Part shown: positions 37,001 through 45,930 of the stretch, one piece after another
How positions within the stretch are numbered: the stretch's first letter is position 1
How the letters are laid out: every line of letters starts with the position of its first letter
Assembly: GCA_025362395.1 (NCBI GenBank)
Contig: JANYGK010000091.1
Coordinates: forward strand, 45,079-109,078
Direction of reading: 5' to 3'
DNA: 64,000 nucleotides
Origin: Bacteroidota bacterium
Lineage (GTDB): Bacteria > Bacteroidota > Bacteroidia > B-17B0 > Aurantibacillaceae
Position numbers and translations under genes: made by a program
The notes under the pieces: generated by a model
Seen by the model: only the letters and a program-made list of their open reading frames with translations
Databases searched by the model: none
What the model was told of the DNA's origin: nothing

Positions 37001-37739
37001 AATGGAAAAAGAATATGGTAAAGAGGCCATGCATAAGTTTTTAGCGGACGCTTTAAATAAATATTTAATAGGGCGTGCCACAGAAAATAAAAAAGAGCTG
37101 CCGATTATGTTGGCTGAAAATCAGCAATATATTCATTACAATAAAGGTTGTTTAATTATGTATGCCCTGAAAAACTATATTGGTGAGGATTCTGTGAACT
37201 CGGCCTTAAAACGTTATATTAAAAAAGTAGGCTTTCAAAGCGCGCCGTATACCACCTCTAAAGAGTTTGTTGCTAATATGAAATTATCGACGCCTGATAG
37301 TATGCAATATGTTATTAAGGATCTGTTTGAAGATATTACAATCTACGAAAATTATGTAAAAGATCTGAAGTCAGTTAAGCAAGCAAACGGCAAATACAAG
37401 GTTACTTTAACGGTTGGCTCCGCTAAATTTAAAGCAGACAGCTTAGGCAAGAGCAAAGCCGTATCAGTAAACGATTGGATGGACATTGGACTGTTTACAC
37501 AAAAAGAGGTCAATGGAAAAAAAGTAGAAAAAGAATTACTGTTCAAGAAAATAAAGATGGATAAACCCGTTAAAACATTTGAATTTATGGTAGACAAAGA
37601 CCCTTTTTCGGGGGGGCTTGATCCTTATAATAAATTAATAGACAGGGTTCCCGATAACAATACCTGCAAATTTGGTTCTGTTCCTAAACCGCCTGATTTA
37701 GGAGCGAGTAGCGGCAATGTGAGTGTTACAATTAATTAG
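34059..37739 (+). CDS. ABC-2 permease fused to M1 family metallopeptidase
   Basis: A 1226-residue fusion. Residues 1 to about 600 form an ABC-2 type membrane region with two six-helix sets separated by a cytoplasmic loop (about 290-330), and a final helix near 580-605. The rest is an extracytoplasmic M1 (gluzincin) peptidase domain with zinc site TAHEVGHQWW: His947, Glu948 and His951, with the third ligand Glu971 in LMSESMAEYS. The spacing of HEXXH to Glu is 19, one more than the usual 18, which I recall as normal for this fusion family. The preceding gene supplies the ATPase. Substrate unknown; an exported peptide or protein processed on exit is plausible. Confidence 0.9.
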   Translation: MFLEILRFELKYALKKPSTYVFFSIYFAFYLFLSLAASGVIPLGSSDSNTYLNSAVANASLYLAFNQNILALIHNMIIIAIMATAIQRDFEYNSHSLFFTKPITKASYFFGRFFGVLLIALFVFSGQFFGLFLGSIIGQGQSVIGPIHLFNYIQPFLYFVVPNTLLFGTIYFSLTTFLRNTTIAYLFTVIFFLFDLAANSVLSDIDYRSLAAMLDPYGSKALGNVTQYWTPSEQNERLLSLTDVLLYNRLAWLGLGLLIMWFSYVKFNFSQFLNPTKLFSFRKKEEGYSPQTPAIQHISELPKVTISSSGKAFWNQLFFIASFEYKRIIKSYFFIIMIVLGAVLAYITSSFSSLIFGTEVYPVTYNIVGQTGSMFQFMLSILIIFYSGNLVFNEKQFKVDELVGASPIKSSTLVIGKYLGLLYSVALGLLGAVITGVIIQSLKGYYKFELDQYFVSLYGRTFVSLALVAALCFVIQCMVSNKYIGFVIAFIVAFLSKIILSRLQLDNPLYNFNSSGPMLPYSDMNGYGHTTPIFYLFKVYWLAVVVILFVFSIRFYLRGKEKGLKARFKFSKFDSHKQFRLAAVIAGLVFITVGGTIYYNIKVVNKMYSNKELEKLQANFEKTYRHFQKTLQPRVVSSYVEVELYPNELGAKFKGYYYLKNKHDRAIDTLIINYNTNVDLRSLTLSVPQKEIIDDKDYFVKVYKLTSPLQPGDSVKMNYEISYFQKGWFSNDSKTDIVYNGTFINNSLLPSIGYNEGFELGENDARRKYNLPYKPRMANINDTAAYANTYISKDADWINFECIVSTVPDQIAVAPGYLIKEYTKDNRRYFHYKMDSPILNFYSFLSARYEVKKDKYQNINIEIYYHKGHEYNLDRMINSIKKSLAYYQKSFSPYQHRQVRILEFPRYASFAQSFPNTIPYSESIGFIAHVDEKDPLSIDYPFYVTAHEVGHQWWAHQVIGADVQGSTLMSESMAEYSAIMVMEKEYGKEAMHKFLADALNKYLIGRATENKKELPIMLAENQQYIHYNKGCLIMYALKNYIGEDSVNSALKRYIKKVGFQSAPYTTSKEFVANMKLSTPDSMQYVIKDLFEDITIYENYVKDLKSVKQANGKYKVTLTVGSAKFKADSLGKSKAVSVNDWMDIGLFTQKEVNGKKVEKELLFKKIKMDKPVKTFEFMVDKDPFSGGLDPYNKLIDRVPDNNTCKFGSVPKPPDLGASSGNVSVTIN

Positions 37740-37787
37740 GATTAACTGTTTTTGTTATTTTGATTTGTATCCTTTTAACGGGAGTGA

Positions 37788-38462
37788 TTAAAAAAAACTT
37801 ATTGCCAAAGAAATACTATGCATAACTTTTTTGGAATCATTTATTTTATTTTGTGCTGTTGAAGTAATACTGTAACTAATTTCAGGCGCAAAATTAGTCC
37901 CGTGAAATTCGTAGTTAATGCCATAGCCAATAATAACCCCAAAGCTTAACTCGTTCTGAAATCCTTTATCAATAAAGCCCGCATCGAATTTTTTTAAGTT
38001 TAATTTCGGGCCTATCAAAAGGTAAGGTTGTTTGCTTGTTAAATAACAACTCATTTGTCTTGCAAGGTAAATAACGCCATGGGCATTTGCCGGTTTTAAG
38101 GCAATAGCAAAGCCATTAGAAATACACAAATCGAAGGAGGTTGCAAAAACAGCAGGTGCTTGCCTTAAACACGCGGTAGAAAAATTTCCCTCCACTTTTG
38201 GTTTATATACCAGTCCGGCGTTTAAAGGCATCCATAAAAAGATCCCGATCCCAAAACCATATTGGGTTTCAGTAATGCCTGAATGATTATTCCTAAAATG
38301 ATGGTCGCCATGCAATGCCCCGGCAGTATAGGCTTCGAAGCACATACTTGTATAAACGGAATGGCAGAAACCGAAATTTACAGCTGGAAGAAATGTTGCA
38401 TGTTCCTGTCCCAATAAATTAGTCCCGATAAAAACAGGCAGCATATATTTTTGAAGCTTCAT
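37788..38462 (-). CDS. Predicted outer-membrane beta-barrel protein
   Basis: A 224-residue protein of unknown function. A likely signal peptide (residues 1 to about 18, NLLGQ) is followed by alternating hydrophobic/polar strands rich in Gly and Tyr (YGFGIGIFLWMP, LSFGVIIGYGINYEF). The C-terminus SISLAISFF ends in Phe, the usual outer-membrane barrel terminal strand. It resembles small PorT/OmpW-sized barrels in Bacteroidota but no family is claimed. Several Cys in the mature part (for example SMCFEAY, STACLRQ, MSCYL) are unusual for a barrel. It is convergent with the M1 fusion and has no close neighbour partner. Confidence 0.6.
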   Translation of the reverse strand: MKLQKYMLPVFIGTNLLGQEHATFLPAVNFGFCHSVYTSMCFEAYTAGALHGDHHFRNNHSGITETQYGFGIGIFLWMPLNAGLVYKPKVEGNFSTACLRQAPAVFATSFDLCISNGFAIALKPANAHGVIYLARQMSCYLTSKQPYLLIGPKLNLKKFDAGFIDKGFQNELSFGVIIGYGINYEFHGTNFAPEISYSITSTAQNKINDSKKVMHSISLAISFF

Positions 38463-38538
38463 TTACATGATAACGCAACCGGTAAAAAAAGTGACAGTAA
38501 AAATTTTCACCCGAAATTTGTACCTCAAATACATGTCA

Positions 38539-38576
38539 TAAAAAAGCCTCTCGCTAAAACGCAAGAGGCTTTTTTG
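38539..38576. terminator. Bidirectional intrinsic terminator after efp
   Basis: Stem AAAAAGCCTCT (38541-38551) pairs with AGAGGCTTTTT (38564-38574) across a 12-base loop, with A and T runs on both sides. It lies 16 bp downstream of the efp stop on the minus strand. Confidence 0.85.
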
Positions 38577-38591
38577 AATAATGGTTACAGC

Positions 38592-39155
38592 TTACTTCTT
38601 AACGCGTTCAACATACGTAGCAGTTCTTGTATCTACTTTCACAAGATCGCCTTCGTTGCAAAATAACGGTACACTTACTTTTGCGCCTGTATCCAGTGTT
38701 GCCGGCTTTAATGTATTTGTAGCAGTATCGCCTTTTATACCCGGTTCGGCGTAAGTAATTTCACACACTACAAAGGTTGGTGCTTCCGCTAAAATAACGT
38801 TATCCCCTTCAAAAGAAATTTTTACTTCCATGCCTTCTTTTAAAAACTGCGCGCTGTCTCCAAACAAAACCATCGGCACATGAATCTGTTCAAAGTTTTC
38901 ATTATCCATTACAACCGCAAAATCACCCTCTACGTAAATAAACTGCATGTGTTTAAACTCTACACGTACAATATCAACGCCTTCTCCGCTTCTAAATCTG
39001 TTCTCTATTTGCTTACCGTTTATCAGGTTACGCATTTTTGCCTGGTAAAATGCCCGTAAGTTGCCCGGTGTGCGGTGCTGCCAGTCAGTTACCTGCATTA
39101 ATTCGTTATTAAATCGAATAATGGATCCTACGTTAATGTCGCCTGTATCTGCCAT
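38592..39155 (-). CDS. efp: Elongation factor P
   Basis: Translation factor that relieves ribosome stalling at proline stretches. The 187-residue protein has the three-domain EF-P layout: KOW-like domain (WQHRTPGNLRAFYQAKMRN), OB domain II and a C-terminal OB domain (about 130-187, ending VPLFCNEGDLVKVDTRTATYVERV). The tip of the domain I loop, which is Lys34 in E. coli, aligns with Asn32 here (TPGNLRAF), so neither the EpmA/B lysylation nor EarP rhamnosylation residue is present. Efp follows accA by 27 bp in the same orientation, so the two share a promoter. A terminator follows. Confidence 0.95.
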   Translation of the reverse strand: MADTGDINVGSIIRFNNELMQVTDWQHRTPGNLRAFYQAKMRNLINGKQIENRFRSGEGVDIVRVEFKHMQFIYVEGDFAVVMDNENFEQIHVPMVLFGDSAQFLKEGMEVKISFEGDNVILAEAPTFVVCEITYAEPGIKGDTATNTLKPATLDTGAKVSVPLFCNEGDLVKVDTRTATYVERVKK

Positions 39156-39182
39156 AATAATGTGTTTAAGTTGTTTTTGCTA

Positions 39183-40157
39183 TTATTTATTTTCTTCTTC
39201 TTCCAAGTCATGAACTACACCCATGGCACTGAATTTATCAATGCGTGCGGTAATGCGTTGATCGGGGGTTTGTTTTTTTAAAACTTCCAACTGCTTCAAA
39301 ATCTCTGATTTTACGGTTGCAAAAATTTCCGCATGGTTATTATGCGCGCCGCCTAACGGTTCTTTAATAATGCCGTCAATAAGCCCATTGTTGCTCATGT
39401 CAGCGGAAGTGAGCTTAAGGGCTTCGGCCGCTGTTTCTTTAAAGCTCCAGCTTCTCCATAAAATGGAAGAGCAAGACTCCGGCGAAATAACCGAATACCA
39501 AGTGTTTTCAAGCATTAATACTTTATCGCCTATGCCAATACCTAACGCTCCGCCACTTGCCCCCTCACCTATAATAATACAGATAACAGGCACTTTAAGT
39601 TGGGTCATTTCCAATAAATTACGGGCAATGGCTTCTCCCTGACCGCGTTCTTCCGCTTCAAGGCCGGGGTAAGCACCGGGCGTATCAATAAACGTGACGA
39701 TCGGTTTATTAAATTTTTCTGCCATTTTCATTAAGCGTAACGCTTTGCGGTAACCCTCAGGGTTAGCCATACCAAAGCGGCGAATCTGGCGCATTTTAGT
39801 ATTGATGCCTTTTTGCTGGCCTATAAACATAACGGTTTGCCCATCTACATCGCCAAAACCACCAACCATAGCTTTATCATCGCCTACCGTTCTGTCTCCA
39901 TGCAACTCTATAAAAGAACTGTTCGATACGGCATCAATATAGGCTAAAGTATAAGGCCTTTCGGGATGGCGGCTTAATTGTACTTTTTGCCAAGCCGTAA
40001 GGTTCGAAAAAATCTCTACTCTTTTCTCATGTATTTTTGCTTCCAGTTCAGCAATGGATTTACTCATATCTACTTTGCTCTTTTCGGCAACCGATTTAAG
40101 CTTTTCCAATTCTTCGGTAAGTTCCTGAATCGGCTTTTCAAAATCAAGATATATCAT
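39183..40157 (-). CDS. accA: Acetyl-CoA carboxylase carboxyltransferase subunit alpha
   Basis: Alpha half of the carboxyltransferase that transfers CO2 from carboxybiotin to acetyl-CoA in fatty-acid synthesis. The 324-residue protein starts with the usual helical segment ([18 protein letters not shown]) and shows the family core [55 protein letters not shown] and [19 protein letters not shown]. Length fits (about 318). accD is not in the window. It leads the accA-efp pair and is divergent from ispE, with its own promoter. Confidence 0.97.
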   Translation of the reverse strand: MIYLDFEKPIQELTEELEKLKSVAEKSKVDMSKSIAELEAKIHEKRVEIFSNLTAWQKVQLSRHPERPYTLAYIDAVSNSSFIELHGDRTVGDDKAMVGGFGDVDGQTVMFIGQQKGINTKMRQIRRFGMANPEGYRKALRLMKMAEKFNKPIVTFIDTPGAYPGLEAEERGQGEAIARNLLEMTQLKVPVICIIIGEGASGGALGIGIGDKVLMLENTWYSVISPESCSSILWRSWSFKETAAEALKLTSADMSNNGLIDGIIKEPLGGAHNNHAEIFATVKSEILKQLEVLKKQTPDQRITARIDKFSAMGVVHDLEEEENK

Positions 40158-40181
40158 GCATGTTTGTAATTAGTTAGTGGG

Positions 40182-40210
40182 CAAAGATACTAAAAAAATG
40201 AAAAAACAAA
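40182..40210 (-). promoter_or_regulatory. Promoter of accA-efp (-33 TTTG, -7 TATCTTTG)
   Basis: On the minus strand TTTG (40207-40210) is followed after 17 bp by TATCTTTG (40182-40189), both exact consensus elements of the Bacteroidota primary sigma promoter with allowed spacing. The -7 element ends 24 bp before the accA ATG. Confidence 0.75.
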
Positions 40211-40264
40211 GCCTTGTAACTCCCTGATAATCATATTAAGATGCGGTAATATCATTAAAATGAA

Positions 40265-40272
40265 TAGTTTTG
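40265..40272 (+). promoter_or_regulatory. -7 element of ispE, predicting a leaderless mRNA
   Basis: TAGTTTTG matches TAnnTTTG exactly and ends 4 bases before the ispE ATG. With initiation about 5 bases after the element, the transcript would begin at or next to the start codon. Confidence 0.5.
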
Positions 40273-40276
40273 CGGT

Positions 40277-41095
40277 ATGATTTGTTTTCCGAACGCAAAA
40301 ATTAATTTAGGACTTTATATTACCGAAAAAAGACCGGATGGTTTTCATACTATTGAATCCATATTTTACCCCATTGGATGGAATGATGCGTTAGAAATTA
40401 TTGAAACACCGAACGCCAAAAATGAATTCACTTTAGAACTTAGCGGAATTTCTATCGGGGGAAATATCGAAGACAATTTATTATACAAAGCCTTTCAATT
40501 AATGAAAGAAAAACGCACACTTCCAAAATTAACGGTATACCTGTATAAAGCACTGCCTATGGGCGCCGGTTTAGGCGGTGGAAGTGCAGACTGTGCCTTT
40601 TTTATTAATTTAGTAAATACACATTTTAAGTTGAATCTTTCGGAAGAAGAGCGCTTAGCCATTGCAAGGCCTTTAGGGAGTGATTGCGCTTTTTTTATAA
40701 AAAACGAACCCCTGTTTGCACATCAAAAAGGAGATGTGTTTAAAGACATAAATTTGGATCTGAGTGATTACTATATTGCCGTTGCGTTCCCTAATGTACA
40801 CAGCAATACCAAAGAAGCCTATAGTTTAGTTACTCCTCAACACCCTCAACTATCTTTATTAGAAATTATAAAGCAACCTGTAAACACTTGGAAAGACGTA
40901 TTGATAAACAATTTTGAAAAATCGATCTTTACTAAATATCCTATTGTAGAAAAAACAAAGCAAGACCTTTATACCGCGGGAGCAGTATATGCAAGTATGA
41001 GCGGCAGTGGCAGCGCTGTGTTTGGTTTATTTAATGAAGTTCCGCAAATTAATACGTTAATCAAATTCCCGCATTGGATAGGAAAGATGATATAA
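40277..41095 (+). CDS. ispE: 4-diphosphocytidyl-2-C-methyl-D-erythritol kinase
   Basis: GHMP kinase of the non-mevalonate (MEP) isoprenoid pathway that phosphorylates the 2-hydroxyl of CDP-methylerythritol. The 272-residue protein starts with FPNAKINLGLYITEKRPDGFH, has the ATP-binding GHMP motif PMGAGLGGGSADCAF (about 94-108) and ends with the SGSGSAVFGLF motif near residue 237. Length is slightly short of the E. coli enzyme (283) but normal for Bacteroidota. It stands alone between divergent accA and the convergent M1 peptidase. Confidence 0.96.
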   Translation: MICFPNAKINLGLYITEKRPDGFHTIESIFYPIGWNDALEIIETPNAKNEFTLELSGISIGGNIEDNLLYKAFQLMKEKRTLPKLTVYLYKALPMGAGLGGGSADCAFFINLVNTHFKLNLSEEERLAIARPLGSDCAFFIKNEPLFAHQKGDVFKDINLDLSDYYIAVAFPNVHSNTKEAYSLVTPQHPQLSLLEIIKQPVNTWKDVLINNFEKSIFTKYPIVEKTKQDLYTAGAVYASMSGSGSAVFGLFNEVPQINTLIKFPHWIGKMI

Positions 41096-41097
41096 TA

Positions 41098-43101
41098 TTA
41101 ATTCTTTACAACCTTAGTTACCTTTACCGGTGCACCCAACATGTTTTTAACGGTTACAAGGTATACGCCGTTAGCAAATTTTGAAATATCAAATTCTGCC
41201 CGGTTTTGAATAGCTTTTGTAAGTACTATTTTACCTGACATATCAGTTACTTCAACAGTAGCTTTATCGCCGTTATATACATATACGTTAAGCTCGGCAG
41301 AGGTTGGGTTTGGGCCTACAAAAACTAAAGGGGTGTCCTGCTCATCAATTTCTTTTATTCCTGTTGCAAGGCTTGCATCTTTTACCGGGCCTATGACTTT
41401 ATTTAAGATCCAATTATTGGGATCAACCGATACAGCAGTTATAATGCCCGGTAAAGTGATCGTGTAATTTTCCACGGCGTTACTGTGCATTAATCGTATA
41501 ACGGTATCCATCATGCTTGTCCTGGTAATTTTATAGTCAACATGCGTCATAAATAACGGCACTGAGCTTGCCATGGACTGAGTTTGTGTAGATTTCATAA
41601 CAAATGTGCTTCCGCCTTGGTTCCAGCGCACATCAAAGGTAGGATATCCCTGCCCGTAGTACCACTGGTTAAAGAACTGTATAAAACTAATGCCTGTATA
41701 CGTTTGCATATAGTCCCTGAAGTCTATAACGCTTGCCGTACTGCTTTTATATACACGCTGAAAAGAACGAATAGCGTTAAAAAAAGTAGAGTCATTATTT
41801 ATTTCATAACGCAAACTGTGAATGATCGCGCTGCCTTTATCATACGATAAACGTGAATCAAAAATAACCGTTGCATCCATCGTATCCGCATTGGTAAAAT
41901 AACAACTTCCTCCCGGTTGTGACATAACGCTGTTATGTACTGTATTCATTTTAGAGGCAGCGGTTGTTCCTGAAATAGATCCTAAATATTGATCACATAA
42001 ATACTCTGTATAACTTGCCCAACCTTCATTAATAAAAATATCTTTCCACGCTTTACAGGTTACATTATCTCCCCACCATTGGTGACCCAACTCATGCGCA
42101 TCGATCTCGAAATCAAAAAAGCCTAAGGAGGTCATAGTTTGATGTTCCATCCCACCGCCGAACGGCGCCATACTGTGCCCGTATTTTTCTTTATAAAAAG
42201 GATACATTCCATATAGTAAAGATTCCATTTCAATGGTTTGTTTCATTTTATTTAAAGCTGTTTTTTGTGTATTCCATGCCGAGTTATTGATGGCGTTATC
42301 ATACACAAAGTTTTGAATAAAAATAGAATCGGGTGCTAAGTACTGTGGCTTTGCATAAAAATTATACGCTCTGTATTTAGCCGTTGCTACCGAAATTAAA
42401 TAATAATCAATAGGGTATTTTGATTTCCATTCGTAGCGTTTTTTAACGCCTAGAGAAACTACATTTTTTAACAAGCCGTTAGAGCCTACCATGTTTGCGG
42501 AATCGGTTGTTGCAAAAACCCATGATGAATCTATTTTATCTTTAAGGTCTTGTTTACAAGGGAACCATTCGTAAGCGCATAAGCTTTCGCTCAAGCTCCA
42601 GGAAACCTGATTACCCCAACTGCCTGATGTACCTGTGCTGTAACCATCACCAATGGCAGCGCTATTGCCTGTAGGGCATGTACCATGGTAATATACGACC
42701 GCGTCAAAAACAGTGTTTTGCGGTATCGGTGTTCCTGCAGTGGCGCAGGTTAAACTGTCGCGGCGTACAAAATTACGTTTGGCGCCGTTTACATATACAG
42801 AGTCGATCGTGTGATTTGTATGCAGTACAAAAGCAAATGAATCCAAGCTTGTTACTACTACCTTTGCCTTACTTAAAACATTACCGCTAATGTAAGTCGT
42901 ATTGCGTTCTACATTTAAGTTCAGCCGGTAAAATTTAAGGTCATACTTATTTTCAGGAGGTATGTAACCGGATGCGATTTTCGCGTTAACGGAAACTCCT
43001 TTAATACCGCGCTTCGATTTAAAGTCGGAACAGTAATGCTGTTGCGCAAAGGCTTGTGTACATGCATAAGAAGCTATCAGTACGTAAAGAATATATTTCA
43101 T
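41098..43101 (-). CDS. Secreted M1 family metallopeptidase with T9SS type A domain
   Basis: Zinc aminopeptidase-like enzyme exported to the surface. A signal peptide (about 1-19, ending AFAQ) precedes the M1 N-terminal beta domain, a GGGMEHQ substrate-binding motif (variant of GxMEN) and the zinc site HELGHQWW: His336, Glu337, His340 and, after exactly 18 residues, the Glu of INEGWASY. Mature length fits M1 enzymes that lack the ERAP-like C-terminal domain. The last about 80 residues form a type A T9SS sorting domain (FVGPNPTSAELNVYVY, TDMSGKIVLT, NGVYLVTVKN). Probably nutritional peptidase. The spacer of 419 bp upstream has no recognised gene. Confidence 0.93.
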   Translation of the reverse strand: MKYILYVLIASYACTQAFAQQHYCSDFKSKRGIKGVSVNAKIASGYIPPENKYDLKFYRLNLNVERNTTYISGNVLSKAKVVVTSLDSFAFVLHTNHTIDSVYVNGAKRNFVRRDSLTCATAGTPIPQNTVFDAVVYYHGTCPTGNSAAIGDGYSTGTSGSWGNQVSWSLSESLCAYEWFPCKQDLKDKIDSSWVFATTDSANMVGSNGLLKNVVSLGVKKRYEWKSKYPIDYYLISVATAKYRAYNFYAKPQYLAPDSIFIQNFVYDNAINNSAWNTQKTALNKMKQTIEMESLLYGMYPFYKEKYGHSMAPFGGGMEHQTMTSLGFFDFEIDAHELGHQWWGDNVTCKAWKDIFINEGWASYTEYLCDQYLGSISGTTAASKMNTVHNSVMSQPGGSCYFTNADTMDATVIFDSRLSYDKGSAIIHSLRYEINNDSTFFNAIRSFQRVYKSSTASVIDFRDYMQTYTGISFIQFFNQWYYGQGYPTFDVRWNQGGSTFVMKSTQTQSMASSVPLFMTHVDYKITRTSMMDTVIRLMHSNAVENYTITLPGIITAVSVDPNNWILNKVIGPVKDASLATGIKEIDEQDTPLVFVGPNPTSAELNVYVYNGDKATVEVTDMSGKIVLTKAIQNRAEFDISKFANGVYLVTVKNMLGAPVKVTKVVKN

Positions 43102-43520
43102 AGAATTGGTATTTGCGTTATATATATAAATTATTTACGGAAATTAAACTATATAAATGTTAAACGCAATTAACCGGAGACTAAACTTTACCAACGGTAA
43201 ATATTATATATAAATTTACATTAAGCGCTCTCAATTATGAAGATTTCCCGGATTTTTTACTTTCTATCTTCGTGTTCCTGTTTCGCCTAAATGCAAAAGC
43301 ACAGCATCGGATACTTCTACAACAGCAAATTTATAATTCGTTTCTAATACTGCAAATAGGAGTGGATCCTAAGCCGTGTTTAATTTTCAGGCGAATTACT
43401 CAAACCTGATTTTGAAACGCGGAAAAAAAACATCATTTTAAACGGGTTAAAAAATTTTAGTATCCCGGCCTGTATTTTACCCGATAGTTTACTGAAAGCT
43501 GTTACCTTTACCGCGTTATT
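43102..43520. other. 419-bp intergenic region without a recognised gene
   Basis: AT-rich just upstream of the M1 peptidase (runs of TATATA at about 43120-43130 and 43206-43213). I see no tRNA, riboswitch or terminator. A 17-codon ATG frame at 43237-43290 encodes a signal-peptide-like stub and then stops. Reading-frame fragments of 30-45 codons occur on both strands (minus about 43281-43373, plus about 43402-43520) with plausible composition but no start and no recognisable family; they may be remnants of a decayed gene or chance. TACCTTTA (43503-43510), one mismatch from the -7 consensus, may be the bestrophin promoter. Confidence 0.5.
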
Positions 43521-44384
43521 ATGGTTACTTACAATCCAAAAGACTGGTTTAGCTTAATTATTAAGTTTCACAAAAGTGATACCTTCAGGGTACTGCTCCC
43601 TGTTTTAATAAGTGTAGGCGTGTATGCCGCTATTGTAGTGATTTTAGAGGTACATTATTTTCATATTGAAACTAAAAACCCAACAGTCATGCATTCCATT
43701 TTAGGCTTTGTATTATCCATGTTATTAGTGTTCCGAACCAATACTGCTTATGAAAGATGGTGGGAAGGACGCAAAGTTTGGGGAAGCTTCGTTAATAATT
43801 CAAGAAATCTTGCATTAAAAGTATCTGCTTTATTAAACGATAAAAAAGACAAATCGGATATAAAACACCTGATCACCAACTATGTTTTCAGCACAAAAAA
43901 TCATTTGAGAGAAGTTTATAATGCGGAAGAATTTGTTTCTACACAAGGGCTTAATACCGATTCTTTTTCGAAGGCGGAACATCGGCCTAACACCATTGCG
44001 AAACAGCTGTACGCTAAGGTATACGGGCTCCACGCGCAAACACAACTTTCTAATGAGCATTTATATATTTTAAATGAAGAGCTGAAATCGTTTACGGATA
44101 ACTGCGGTATCTGTGAGCGGATCAAAAATACGCCCATTCCTTATTCTTATAGTATTTTTTTAAAGAAGATGATTTTTTTATACATTATTACACTTCCCTT
44201 ATTTTTTGCGAGTGAATTTAAGTATGCCACCATTCCTATTACAGTTATTGTATTATATGTGTTTGCCAGTATTGAATTAATTGCGGAAGAAATTGAAGAC
44301 CCGTTTGGTTTTGATGATAATGACCTGCCGTTGGACGATATTTGCCAAAAAATAAAAATAAACTTAAACGAAATTTTAGACTAA
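43521..44384 (+). CDS. Bestrophin-family ion channel
   Basis: Predicted inner-membrane bestrophin-like (RFP-TM, UPF0187) channel of 287 residues. Characterised bacterial homologues conduct cations; others anions. Features: four membrane segments (about residues 22-45, 56-74, 213-232 and 235-258), the family phrase [20 protein letters not shown] (about 72-91) and a C-terminal acidic segment [18 protein letters not shown] that corresponds to the Ca-clasp-like region. Length is typical (about 280-310). It is followed after one base by hemE, so the two are co-transcribed. Confidence 0.9.
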   Translation: MVTYNPKDWFSLIIKFHKSDTFRVLLPVLISVGVYAAIVVILEVHYFHIETKNPTVMHSILGFVLSMLLVFRTNTAYERWWEGRKVWGSFVNNSRNLALKVSALLNDKKDKSDIKHLITNYVFSTKNHLREVYNAEEFVSTQGLNTDSFSKAEHRPNTIAKQLYAKVYGLHAQTQLSNEHLYILNEELKSFTDNCGICERIKNTPIPYSYSIFLKKMIFLYIITLPLFFASEFKYATIPITVIVLYVFASIELIAEEIEDPFGFDDNDLPLDDICQKIKINLNEILD

Positions 44385-44385
44385 T

Positions 44386-45405
44386 ATGTATCAAAACGAT
44401 TTAATTTTAAGAGCTGCTAAAGGAGAACATGTAGAACGCGTTCCTGTATGGTTAATGCGCCAGGCAGGCCGTATATTGCCCGAATACAGAGCTACCCGCA
44501 GCAGGGCCAAAAATTTTATTGAGTTTGTAAAAACACCGGAACTGGCTTGCGAAGTAACAGTGCAACCGGTTGATATTTTAGGAGTAGATGCCGCTATTAT
44601 TTTTTCTGACATTTTAGTGATCCCTGAAGCAATGGGATTACCTTATCAAATGATAGAAGCCAAAGGTCCTAACTTCGAAAAAACAATACAAACACAAGCG
44701 GATATAGATCAACTTCATATTGCTGATGCCGGTGATCTGGATTATGTGATACAGGCTATTAAGCTTACTAAAAAAGCATTGAATAACCGTGTGCCTTTAA
44801 TAGGGTTTGCAGGCGCACCATGGACTCTAATGGCTTACATGGTAGAGGGCAGCGGCAGTAAAACATTCAGTCAGGCAAAAAAATTCCTATATCAACACCC
44901 TGCTTTAGCCCATCAATTATTAGAAAAAATTACACAAAGCACTATTAATTATTTAAAAGGTCAGGTGGCTGCAGGAGCTGATATGATCCAGATCTTCGAC
45001 AGCTGGGCAGGTGTATTAGGTCATGATCAGTACACAGAATTTTCTTTAAAATATATTTCAAAAATTTGTGACGCTATTGAGCCTTTAGCGCCTGTTACCG
45101 TATTTGCTAAAGATGCACATTTTGCATTAGCGGATATGGCAAAATTAAATTGCAATACAATTGGTTTAGACTGGACGATTAACCCCCGGGATGCAAGGAT
45201 TATTATTGGAAACGGCAAAACATTACAAGGCAATGCTGACCCGTGTATGTTATATGCCGATGAAAAAACTATTGAAGCGGAAGCTAAAAAAATGATCGCA
45301 TCCTTCGGGAAGCAGCGCTACATAGCCAATTTAGGGCATGGACTATATCCTGACACCGACAAAAATAAAGTGAAGTTTTTTGTAGATTGTATTAAAGGAA
45401 TGTAA
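44386..45405 (+). CDS. hemE: Uroporphyrinogen decarboxylase
   Basis: Decarboxylates four acetate side chains of uroporphyrinogen III to give coproporphyrinogen III in haem biosynthesis. The 339-residue protein has the substrate-binding start [15 protein letters not shown] (about 22-36), the catalytic Asp in [27 protein letters not shown] and a terminal [15 protein letters not shown]. Length matches the family (about 340-355). It directly follows the bestrophin gene with one base between. Other hem genes are not in the window. Confidence 0.97.
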   Translation: MYQNDLILRAAKGEHVERVPVWLMRQAGRILPEYRATRSRAKNFIEFVKTPELACEVTVQPVDILGVDAAIIFSDILVIPEAMGLPYQMIEAKGPNFEKTIQTQADIDQLHIADAGDLDYVIQAIKLTKKALNNRVPLIGFAGAPWTLMAYMVEGSGSKTFSQAKKFLYQHPALAHQLLEKITQSTINYLKGQVAAGADMIQIFDSWAGVLGHDQYTEFSLKYISKICDAIEPLAPVTVFAKDAHFALADMAKLNCNTIGLDWTINPRDARIIIGNGKTLQGNADPCMLYADEKTIEAEAKKMIASFGKQRYIANLGHGLYPDTDKNKVKFFVDCIKGM

Positions 45406-45460
45406 CAGAAAATGAAGATGTAAGAGGGAAAAAGGAAATGGAGAAGTTGAATTATACTAA

Positions 45461-45928
45461 TTACATTTTTTGCAACTGATGATGTGTTAATTTACAGTTG
45501 ACCCATTCACCGTCTAAAGTAGCATTGTACTTTTTATAAAAATCAATCGCTGTTGTGTTCCAGTCCAACACCTGCCATTCCATGCGCCGTACCTCTGTTT
45601 CATTACTTACTTGCACTACTTTATCAAATAGTAATTTACCGATACCGTTGCCTCTTTGATTTTCCGTAACAATAATGTCTTCTAAAAACAAACACTTGCC
45701 TTTCCAGGTACTGTATTTAAAATAATAAAGCGCTAAGCCTACAATTGTGCTATTTGTTTCCGCTATAAAGAAATCGAATTGTTTGTCTGCTCCAAAGCCC
45801 CAGGCAAGCATTTCAGCAGGTGTTACTTCCACCTCAAGCGGTGCTTTCTCATAAGCTGCAAGCTCTTTTACTAAAATCAAAGCCGATTCAATGTCATTTT
45901 CTGTTCCTTTCCTAATGTTAATTTCCAT
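45461..45928 (-). CDS. GNAT N-acetyltransferase, SSAT-like
   Basis: Acetyl-CoA dependent N-acetyltransferase. The 155-residue protein resembles the diamine/spermidine acetyltransferase subgroup: start INIRKGTENDIESALILVKELAAYEKAP, ALYYFKYSTWKGKCLFLEDIIV, the acetyl-CoA pyrophosphate loop ENQRGNGIGKLLF (motif A, about 96-108), and VLDWNTTAIDFYKKYNA (motif B). Substrate in this organism is not known. It starts 2 bp after the 112-residue gene, in the minus-strand trio led by the thioredoxin-like 2Fe-2S protein. Confidence 0.9.
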   Translation of the reverse strand: MEINIRKGTENDIESALILVKELAAYEKAPLEVEVTPAEMLAWGFGADKQFDFFIAETNSTIVGLALYYFKYSTWKGKCLFLEDIIVTENQRGNGIGKLLFDKVVQVSNETEVRRMEWQVLDWNTTAIDFYKKYNATLDGEWVNCKLTHHQLQKM

Positions 45929-45930
45929 AG

